10,542 nucleotides of DNA from the NCBI GenBank assembly GCA_028872975.1, contig JAGWNV010000066.1, positions 1 to 10,542 on the forward strand, in the 5' to 3' direction. The notes below the pieces were generated by a model, which was not told the DNA's origin, searched no databases, and worked only from the letters and a program-made list of their open reading frames with translations. The translations under genes and the position numbers were made by a program. Positions 5,624 through 10,542 of this stretch are shown here, piece by piece (positions within the stretch are counted from its first letter, which is position 1; every line of letters starts with the position of its first letter). The stretch comes from Acidobacteriota bacterium. Lineage in GTDB: Bacteria > Actinomycetota > Acidimicrobiia > Acidimicrobiales > UBA8190.

Positions 5624-6820
5624 TCAGGCGGCGCCGAAGCGCAGTTCGGCCTTGCGCATCCCGGCGACGACGTGGGACCCGGTCCGCTCCACGGCGCCGG
5701 CCACCTCGAGGCCGGCGAACCGGCCGAGGATCGCCTCGAGGACGACCCGTCCCTCCAGGCGGGCCAGGGCGGCGCCGAGGCAGAAGTGGTTGCCGAAGCC
5801 GAAGGCGATGTGGGGGTTGGGCCGGCGGCCGACGTCGAGGAGGCCGGCGTCGGGGCCGAAGACCGTCTCGTCGCGGTTGGCCGAGACGAAGAGCATGAGG
5901 AGGGGGTCGCCCTCGGCGATGGGCACGCCCCGGAGCTCGGTGGGCCGGGTGGCCGTCCGCATGAACGAGAGCACCGGGGAGGTCCACCGCAGGAGCTCCT
6001 CCACGCCCGAAGGCACGAGGGTGGGATCCTCCCGGAGCCGGGCGTACTGGTCGGGCCGCTCGGCCAGGGCCACCAGGCCGGCGGCGATCAGGTTCCGGGT
6101 CGTCTCGTTGCCGGCCACGAGGAGCTGGACGAGGAACATGGCGAGCTCGGCGTCCGAGAGCTGCTCCCCGTCGAGCTCGGCCAGGGCCAGCTCGCTCAGC
6201 ACGTCGTGGCGGGGCTCGGCCCGGCGGGCCTTGGTGGCGCCCACGAGGTAGTCGACCATCTCGGCCATGAGGGCCTGCTTGCGCTCCTCGGGCCAGTCCA
6301 CGGCGCCGGGGACGACCGCCTCGGACCACTCGTAGCAGCGCTCCCAGTCCTCCTCGGGGACGCCCAGCATCTCGGAGATGACGAGGAGGGGGAGGGGGAC
6401 GGCGAGGAGGGGCACGACGTCGAGGACCTCGCCGGGCTCGAGGCGGGACACGAGGGCCTCGGCCCGGGCCCGGACCACCGGGTCGAGTGCCTTCACCACC
6501 GAGGGCTTGAACCCGGGCTGGACGAGCCGGCGGTAGCGGGTGTGGGCGGGCGGGTCGCTGTGGAGGATGGTCGGCGGCGACGGATAGGTCGTGCCGATCT
6601 CGTCGACGAGGATGCCCCTCGAGGCGCAGAAGGTCTCGTGGTCGCCCTCGACCCGCGTGACCTCCTCGTGGGTGGTGACGGCCCAGAACCCCCGCTCCTC
6701 GTTCCAGGCCACCGGCGCCTCGGCGCGGAGGGCGGCGAAGAGGGGATGGGGGTCGGACTCGTAGAGGGCGGGGTCGACGACCCGGGCCGCCAGCTCCACT
6801 CCGGGTCGGGCGCCGGCCAC
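5624..6820 (-). CDS. Cytochrome P450, bacterial soluble class
   Basis: A 398-residue haem-thiolate monooxygenase of normal length for soluble bacterial P450s, with no membrane anchor. It shows the C-helix motif SDPPAHTRYRRLV (88-100), the I-helix oxygen-activation motif LLVAGNETTRN (233-243), the K-helix ExxR (Glu275-Arg278) and the haem loop AFGFGNHFCLGAALARLE (339-356) with Cys347 as thiolate ligand. The AGNETTRN form is common in mycobacterial and related P450s acting on lipids, sterols or terpenoids, but the substrate cannot be read here. The start is a GTG at 6820; no in-frame ATG lies between it and the cupin stop 19 bases upstream. No ferredoxin or reductase gene is seen in the window, so electrons must come from elsewhere. 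It sits between the cupin and VOC genes in one transcription direction. Confidence 0.95.
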   Translation of the reverse strand: MAGARPGVELAARVVDPALYESDPHPLFAALRAEAPVAWNEERGFWAVTTHEEVTRVEGDHETFCASRGILVDEIGTTYPSPPTILHSDPPAHTRYRRLVQPGFKPSVVKALDPVVRARAEALVSRLEPGEVLDVVPLLAVPLPLLVISEMLGVPEEDWERCYEWSEAVVPGAVDWPEERKQALMAEMVDYLVGATKARRAEPRHDVLSELALAELDGEQLSDAELAMFLVQLLVAGNETTRNLIAAGLVALAERPDQYARLREDPTLVPSGVEELLRWTSPVLSFMRTATRPTELRGVPIAEGDPLLMLFVSANRDETVFGPDAGLLDVGRRPNPHIAFGFGNHFCLGAALARLEGRVVLEAILGRFAGLEVAGAVERTGSHVVAGMRKAELRFGAA

Positions 6821-6839
6821 GACGATGCCGGGCTCCGGG

Positions 6840-7310
6840 CTAGCGGATGACGAGGCCGTTGGGACGGGGCATGCCCGAGGCCTCGAGGAGGGCGAAGTAG
6901 GCCTCGACGGCGCCCTGGCCGTCGAAGACGGTGTCGACCTGGTCGTCGTCGGTCAGGTTGAGAAGGGCCCCCTCGATGACGAAGAGGACGTCGGTGGGCT
7001 CGGTGTTGTCCTCGGGGACGTGGAGGGTGTGGACGGAGTTGGCCGGCTCGTAGATGTAGGAGCCCGCCGTCGAGACGAAGTCGTACTCGAGGTAGTGCCA
7101 GCGGCCCGAGAGGGTGTAGCCCTCGACCGGGCCGGTGTGGCGGTGGCGCTGGAGCTGGACCCCGGGGGCGAAGCGGTTGCGGATCACCCAGGTGCCCTTG
7201 GCCGTGTCGTAGCGGGTCAGCTTGAGCTCCACCCCCATGCCGGTGTCGACCCACGGGGCGTCTTCGTCGCCGACGTGGCGGACGACCAGCTCCTGCTCGG
7301 CGATCGCCAT
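6840..7310 (-). CDS. Cupin protein, 2,4'-dihydroxyacetophenone dioxygenase-like family
   Basis: A 156-residue single-domain cupin. The first cupin motif is visible as RHRHTGPVEGYTLSGRWHYLEYD (55-77), giving His56, His58 and Glu63, and the second as YEPANSVHTLHVPED (87-101), giving His94; together they form the expected metal site. The overall layout resembles ChrR-like cupins and proteins annotated as the 2,4'-dihydroxyacetophenone dioxygenase family, iron enzymes that cleave carbon-carbon bonds next to a carbonyl group. A dioxygenase role on a keto or aromatic intermediate is therefore plausible but not proven. The ATG at 7310 has an excellent ribosome-binding site. The P450 gene starts 19 bases after its stop, and the crotonase gene ends 86 bases upstream, so it is probably co-transcribed with both or has its own promoter in that gap. 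Confidence 0.85.
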   Translation of the reverse strand: MAIAEQELVVRHVGDEDAPWVDTGMGVELKLTRYDTAKGTWVIRNRFAPGVQLQRHRHTGPVEGYTLSGRWHYLEYDFVSTAGSYIYEPANSVHTLHVPEDNTEPTDVLFVIEGALLNLTDDDQVDTVFDGQGAVEAYFALLEASGMPRPNGLVIR

Positions 7311-7321
7311 GGTCCACCTCC
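7311..7321 (-). promoter_or_regulatory. Strong ribosome-binding site of the cupin gene
   Basis: On the minus strand GGAGGTG stands four bases before the ATG at 7310, close to the ideal anti-16S pairing. It is the best ribosome-binding site in the minus-strand block and suggests high translation of the cupin gene relative to the neighbouring genes. Confidence 0.7.
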
Positions 7322-7359
7322 CCCTGGCCGGGTGTCGCCGGCCTCTGCTCGGTCCTCCT

Positions 7360-7377
7360 CGCCGGCGTGGTCCGGCG
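7360..7377. other. Short inverted repeat between crotonase and cupin genes
   Basis: CGCCGG and CCGGCG are separated by six bases and could form a 6-bp GC-only hairpin in the 86-base gap. No T-run follows on either strand. It might partly end or attenuate transcription between crotonase and cupin, but such repeats also arise by chance in DNA this GC-rich. On the minus strand TAGGCT (7385-7390) in the same gap could be a weak -10 box. Confidence 0.22.
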
Positions 7378-7396
7378 CGGGGCAAGCCTAGGGAGG

Positions 7397-8230
7397 TCAG
7401 GCCGGGTCGGCGAAGCGGGGCGGGCGGCCCTCGCGGCGGGCGGCCACCGCCTCGGCGAAGTCGTGGTCGCCCATCATCGTCTCGAGGCGCCGCTGGGCGT
7501 CCTCCACGGCGCCGGCGGCCGTCGAGTAGGCGTCGGCGTAGAGCTGGAGCTTGGTGACGGCCATCGAGGCGGGCGAGACCTCGGTGGCGAGCATCCGGGC
7601 GTAGCCGTAGGTGGCCTCCATGAGGTCCCCGGCGGGGAGGACCCGGTTGACGAGGCCCATGGCGAGGGCCTCTTCGGCCAGCACCACCCGGCTCGAGAGG
7701 AGCAGGTCGGCGGCATGGGCGAAGCCGACGATGCGGGGCAGCAGCCAGGACAGGCCGAACTCGGCAGGGAGGCCGAGGCGGCCGTGGGCGGTGGTGAGCT
7801 TGGCCCCGGCGGCGGCGAAGCGGAGGTCGCAGTAGCAGGCCAGAGCCAGGCCCACCCCGGCGGCGGGGCCGTTCACGGCGGCGATGACGGGCTTGGGGAT
7901 CCCGAAGTGGTAAGCGAGCTCGGCGTCGAACTCGGGCCGGGTGCCGTAGCCGGGGTAGGCGAGGTGGGGGCCGGTCCCCGGGTCGTAGGCGCCCCGCTCG
8001 GCGTGGCCCTCGAGGGCCCGGTGGTCGGCGCCGGCGCAGAACCCCCGGCCGGCGCCGGTCACCACCACCACCCGGACCCCGCCGTCGGCCGCCGCCCGGG
8101 CCAGGAGCGCCCGGTACTCGGTGTGCATCCGTCCCGTCCAGGCATTGAGCCGGTCGGGCCGGTCCAGGGTGATGGTGGCCACGGCTTCGGCCACCCGGTA
8201 GCGGGTCACCTTCAGCTCCTCGAGCTCCAT
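7397..8230 (-). CDS. Enoyl-CoA hydratase/isomerase (crotonase) family protein with non-canonical active site
   Basis: A 277-residue crotonase-fold protein. It has the N-terminal VATITLDRPDRLNAW (17-31), the first oxyanion-hole segment GRGFCAGAD (61-69), the second at AAVNGPAAGVGLALACYCD (117-135) and LSWLLPRIVG (160-169). A gapless comparison with rat mitochondrial enoyl-CoA hydratase puts Ala129 and His149 where the two catalytic glutamates (144 and 164) stand, so it is unlikely to be a standard hydratase. Glu157 in LPAEFG may serve another chemistry, as in other crotonase subfamilies (isomerase, hydrolase, decarboxylase or ring-opening). The insertion around 78-110 (tyrosine- and proline-rich) shapes the substrate pocket. 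ATG 8230 has a purine-rich AAGGAG just upstream. It is the first gene of the minus-strand catabolic block; the acyl-CoA substrate is unknown. Confidence 0.9.
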   Translation of the reverse strand: MELEELKVTRYRVAEAVATITLDRPDRLNAWTGRMHTEYRALLARAAADGGVRVVVVTGAGRGFCAGADHRALEGHAERGAYDPGTGPHLAYPGYGTRPEFDAELAYHFGIPKPVIAAVNGPAAGVGLALACYCDLRFAAAGAKLTTAHGRLGLPAEFGLSWLLPRIVGFAHAADLLLSSRVVLAEEALAMGLVNRVLPAGDLMEATYGYARMLATEVSPASMAVTKLQLYADAYSTAAGAVEDAQRRLETMMGDHDFAEAVAARREGRPPRFADPA

Positions 8231-8279
8231 GGCTCCTTCCTACCGCCGGGCCCGGCCCCCCGTCCTGTTGTCCGAATGT

Positions 8280-8410
8280 TGTGACATAAGGCCTCAAGGG
8301 CCGGGGCGGGGAGGCCGAGGACTCTGTGGGACTTCGCATTCGGTCCCTGAGACATCCACACTTCACATCCCCAGTGAGAGAACCCCCACCCGGACCGGTG
8401 GGGGTTCTCG
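8280..8410 (+). ncRNA. Candidate structured RNA or leader in the 232-base intergenic gap
   Basis: The gap 8231-8462 between the divergent crotonase and MpaB genes has no credible reading frame. On the plus strand it can form several nested pairings: GGCCTC (8290-8295) with GAGGCC (8311-8316), GGGAC (8328-8332) with GTCCC (8343-8347), and finally a perfect 13-bp hairpin at 8378-8409. This order (modest helices ending in a strong hairpin) resembles a small RNA with a terminator. The separate MpaB promoter downstream means the structure need not be part of the MpaB mRNA. I cannot match it to a known RNA family and see no clear promoter for it. It could instead be just a bidirectional terminator and spacer. 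Confidence 0.25.
8378..8409. terminator. Perfect 13-bp hairpin, terminator-like
   Basis: GAGAACCCCCACC and its exact reverse complement GGTGGGGGTTCTC flank a six-base loop (CGGACC). The stem is very stable. No long T-run follows on the plus strand, but the 3' arm ends in TTCTC, and actinobacterial terminators often lack T-runs. It lies upstream of both flanking genes, so as a terminator it would end a transcript that starts inside the gap or insulate the two divergent promoters. Confidence 0.5.
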
Positions 8411-8427
8411 CGTCGGGGCCCAGGCAG

Positions 8428-8456
8428 TGGGCAGGCGCGGACCGCACTCCTACGAT
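8428..8456 (+). promoter_or_regulatory. Candidate promoter of the MpaB-family gene (leaderless)
   Basis: TGGGCA (8428-8433, four of six matches to TTGACA) and TACGAT (8451-8456, fits TANNNT) are separated by 17 bases. The -10 box ends six bases before the in-frame GTG at 8463, as expected when transcription begins at the start codon. No Shine-Dalgarno sequence is present, which agrees. Confidence 0.5.
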
Positions 8457-8462
8457 GCCGGT

Positions 8463-9392
8463 GTGGAGGGTGGCGAAGCGGCCGCAGCGGCGCCGGTTCT
8501 CGGGCAGCTCGACCCCGACGCCCCCACACCGCTCGGACCGAGGAGCCTGGTGCGGGCCGTCGCCGCCGAGCCGGTCACGGCGCTCCTCGTGCAGAGGGCT
8601 CTCGTGATGGAACTGTCCCATCCCGCTGTCGCCGCCGGAGTCGCCCACCACAGCGGATTCCGCACCCTGCCGCTGCACCGGGCCTGGGTGACCGCCGACG
8701 CCGCCCTCCGGCTCGTCTTCGGCGACACCGCCGTGGCCCGGGGCGCCGCCGAGCAGATCTACCGGACCCACGACCGCATCGAGGGCGCCGGCGACGATGG
8801 CAGGCCCTACACCGCCCACGACGCCTCCTTGCTCCTCTGGGTCTGGGCCACCCTCGTCGACACGGCCGAGGTCGCCTTCACCCGCTGGGTGCGGCCCTTC
8901 GGCCCGGCCGAGGCGAGCCGGTTCCACGAGGAGATGGTGGCCCTGGGCCGGTTCCTCGGCATCCCGGCGGCGCTCCTGCCGGCCGGCCGGGCCGACTTCT
9001 CCGCCTATCTCGAGACGATGCTCGACGATCCCGAGCTCGGCTCGAGCCCCACCAGCCGGGAGACGGCCCGGCAGGTGCTCTGGTTCCGCCATTGGACCGT
9101 CCCCCCGGCAGCCGTCCGCGTCGAGCGGGCACTGGCCCTGCGGACCCTCGACCGGCGGCTGGTCGAGCGGTTGGGACTCGGGGTGCCGGCGGCCGACGCC
9201 CGGCTCGGCGAGCGCCTCGATGGTCTGTTGAAGGCGGGGTACCGGCGGCTCCCCCCCTCCCGCCGGTGGGGGCCGCCCGCCTACGCGACGCTGCGCGGCC
9301 GCCAACTCGCCCTCGCCGGCGCCCTCCGGTGGCCCGGACTCGCGCGCCGGGCAACGGTAAGTTGGGCTCGGCATGGAGCAGGCAGCCAGTAG
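8463..9392 (+). CDS. Oxygenase MpaB family protein (DUF2236)
   Basis: A 309-residue protein of the MpaB/rubber-oxygenase (DUF2236) family, whose studied members are haem proteins that cleave or oxidise lipids and polyisoprenoids. Visible family features are the helix LLVQRALVMELSHPAVAAGV (41-60) with His53, the RTHDRIEG block (101-108) with His103, GRPYTAHDASLLLWVWATLVD (113-133) and a long helical C-terminal half rich in Arg and Leu. No signal peptide or membrane anchor is seen. In many relatives I recall the last motif as WVHATL; here residue 128 is Trp instead of His. GTG 8463 is chosen because of the promoter placement; the open frame extends back to 8229 but that part looks non-coding and contains the hairpin. 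The next gene overlaps its last 20 bases, so the two may be co-expressed. The substrate is unknown. Confidence 0.85.
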   Translation: MEGGEAAAAAPVLGQLDPDAPTPLGPRSLVRAVAAEPVTALLVQRALVMELSHPAVAAGVAHHSGFRTLPLHRAWVTADAALRLVFGDTAVARGAAEQIYRTHDRIEGAGDDGRPYTAHDASLLLWVWATLVDTAEVAFTRWVRPFGPAEASRFHEEMVALGRFLGIPAALLPAGRADFSAYLETMLDDPELGSSPTSRETARQVLWFRHWTVPPAAVRVERALALRTLDRRLVERLGLGVPAADARLGERLDGLLKAGYRRLPPSRRWGPPAYATLRGRQLALAGALRWPGLARRATVSWARHGAGSQ

Positions 9393-10542
9393 CCGAGCTG
9401 GCGACACGGCCGACATCGACCCCCTCGCCGCCGCACTTCCCGCCCTCGGGCCGATGCACCATTTGAAGATCGAGGGGTTGTCGGTCGGCCTCATGCTCCT
9501 CGTGGACGAGTACCTGACCACCCTCGCCCAGGAGCTCGGCATGATCCGGCTCGACCACCGGCCGACGGCCGGCTCGGACGCCGCCGAGAGCCTCGAGCTC
9601 ATCGACTCGATCCTCGGCGCCTACGGCGTCACCCGGGACATGGCGAGGCGACAGGCCGAGATCGCCTACGACGCCGGACGGGACACCTTCGACATCGAGC
9701 TCGAGGTGCCCGAGGTCGCCGCCACCGCCGCCGTGGCGCTCGAACGGGCCCTCAGGGAGATCCAGGAGCTCTCCCGCCAGGGCCGGATCCTGCTGCCCCC
9801 GCTCGAGCCGGTCGCCGCCCAACAGTTCTCCGTCTTCCTCCTGAGCACCGCCTACCAGATCCTCGGCGAGGAGACAGTGGACGAGCTCGTCCGGGCGCCC
9901 CTCGCCGAGGTGCCGGCCGTGCTCGAGGACCGGCCCCTGCGGCCGGCCCGGTTCGTCGGCGCATCGCGGGCCGGCGCCGAGCGGCGCCGGGCCTCGGCGT
10001 CCTTCGACCGGGACCTCGTGAGCGCCAAGGTGGCTCGCCGGTTCGTGGTCGACACTCTCCGGCGGTGGGGATACGAAGCCCAGGCCGACCGGGCCGAGCT
10101 CCCCGTGGCCGAGCTCCTCGCCAATGCCCTCCTCCACAGCCGTCAAGGCCTCGACGTCGTCCTCGTGGCGGGCGAGCAGTCCGTCCGGGTCGAGGTCCAC
10201 GACCGGGCCGGGGCCAGGCCGATCCTCCGGCGGCGGGGCACGGGCGCCGACTCGGGTCGGGGGCTGATCCTCGTCGACGCCCTCGTCGACCGGTGGGGGT
10301 GCGACGACGAGAGCGAGATGGCCAAGCGGGTCTGGGTGGAGTTCGACCTCGAGACCGCGGGCGAGGGCGCCGCCGACGGCGATGACGGTCCGCCTGGTGC
10401 CGGTCGGGCGGACCCGCCCGGCACGGCGGTCCTCGGGACCCTGTCGGAGGCCGAGGTGTACCTCTCCGTCCTGGACGGGCTCGACGACACCACCGTCTTC
10501 GTCTTCGTGCCCGACCTCCGCTACGTGGCGGTGGCCGGCGCC
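9373..10542 (+). CDS. Anti-sigma-type histidine-kinase-like ATPase fused to a PAS domain (3' end outside the window)
   Basis: An open frame of 390 residues runs off the right edge. Residues 1-200 form a mostly helical, acidic region that I do not recognise (for example LSVGLMLLVDEYLTTLAQEL and RQAEIAYDAGRDTFDIELEVPE). Residues about 215-330 are an RsbW/SpoIIAB-type ATPase: VAELLANALLHS (245-256) with the N-box Asn251, VEVHDRAG (273-280) with Asp277 and Gly280, and GRGLILVDALVDRWG (295-309). After an acidic, Gly/Pro-rich linker (331-356) the sequence LSEAEVYLSVLDGLDDTTVFVFVPDLRYVAVAGA starts a PAS domain. Such proteins usually control sigma factors through partner-switching; a SpoIIE-type phosphatase or cyclase domain may follow outside the window. 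The ATG at 9373 overlaps the MpaB gene by 20 bases; TAAGTT (9358-9363) could be a -10 box. An alternative start is Met28 at 9454. Confidence 0.82.
   Translation, partial: MEQAASSRAGDTADIDPLAAALPALGPMHHLKIEGLSVGLMLLVDEYLTTLAQELGMIRLDHRPTAGSDAAESLELIDSILGAYGVTRDMARRQAEIAYDAGRDTFDIELEVPEVAATAAVALERALREIQELSRQGRILLPPLEPVAAQQFSVFLLSTAYQILGEETVDELVRAPLAEVPAVLEDRPLRPARFVGASRAGAERRRASASFDRDLVSAKVARRFVVDTLRRWGYEAQADRAELPVAELLANALLHSRQGLDVVLVAGEQSVRVEVHDRAGARPILRRRGTGADSGRGLILVDALVDRWGCDDESEMAKRVWVEFDLETAGEGAADGDDGPPGAGRADPPGTAVLGTLSEAEVYLSVLDGLDDTTVFVFVPDLRYVAVAGA

Noticed and set aside
4868..6850. 660-codon plus-strand frame across the VOC and P450 genes
   Set aside because: It is antisense to two well-supported genes with catalytic motifs. 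The translation is repetitive (GHEGLGPGP-like) and matches nothing.
8229..8462. N-terminal extension of the MpaB gene back to an ATG at 8229
   Set aside because: It would run through the intergenic hairpin, contains a Cys/Arg/Gly-rich non-conserved sequence, overlaps the crotonase start codon and ignores the well-spaced promoter before GTG 8463.
7311..9602. Extension of the cupin frame upstream to a 920-codon protein
   Set aside because: The upstream part is merely another frame of the crotonase and MpaB regions. The strong ribosome-binding site right before ATG 7310 and the start of cupin similarity fix the real start.
8878..10200. 440-codon minus-strand frame opposite the ATPase-PAS gene
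   Set aside because: The plus-strand frame contains the N-box and Gly-rich ATP-binding motifs and shows the expected codon bias; the antisense frame does not resemble a protein.
1..10542. CRISPR arrays, insertion sequences, tRNA or rRNA genes, phage genes
   Set aside because: I looked for regularly spaced repeats, transposase motifs, terminal inverted repeats and tRNA-like cloverleaf or CCA features and found none. The only strong palindrome is the hairpin at 8378-8409.

Overview
The window is very GC-rich and nearly every codon of the called genes ends in G or C. Genes start with GTG as well as ATG, several stop/start codons overlap, and two genes have TANNNT boxes placed as in leaderless actinobacterial promoters. 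A bioB gene followed directly by a small Cys-rich bsaP-like gene, an MpaB/DUF2236 oxygenase and an anti-sigma-type ATPase fused to a PAS domain all point to an actinobacterium. An archaeal-type riboflavin synthase and the overall style make a deep lineage such as Acidimicrobiia plausible; that assignment is inference, as no rRNA or other marker gene is present.

Layout. (1) At 2-274 (+) lies the 3' end of an unidentified gene, convergent with (2) a tightly packed minus-strand vitamin operon transcribed from about 2765 down to 294: bioB (biotin synthase), bsaP (putative biotin synthase auxiliary protein, 4-base overlap), a HicB-like/DinB-like protein (1-base overlap) and ribC (archaeal-type riboflavin synthase, 11 bases further on). 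(3) Divergent from bioB, with about 40 bases between the start codons, is an acyl-CoA dehydrogenase (2806-4104, +). (4) A minus-strand block runs from 8230 down to 4138: crotonase, cupin dioxygenase-like protein, cytochrome P450, VOC protein, an unrecognised 149-residue protein and a two-helix membrane PH-like protein. Its first four genes look like an oxidative catabolic set, and the acyl-CoA dehydrogenase may feed the same type of pathway. (5) The 232-base gap at 8231-8462 holds a perfect 13-bp hairpin, several smaller pairings and a good candidate promoter. (6) On the plus strand follow an MpaB-family (DUF2236) haem oxygenase and, overlapping its end, a regulatory protein with an unrecognised N-terminal region, an RsbW-type ATPase domain and the beginning of a PAS domain, cut by the window end.

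Most notable points: the BioB sequence lacks one cysteine expected for the sulfur-donating [2Fe-2S] cluster while sitting next to bsaP; riboflavin synthase is of the archaeal, lumazine-synthase-like type; the crotonase has lost both classical catalytic glutamates; and the 8280-8410 region may be an unannotated structured RNA. No mobile element, CRISPR array, tRNA or rRNA was seen.
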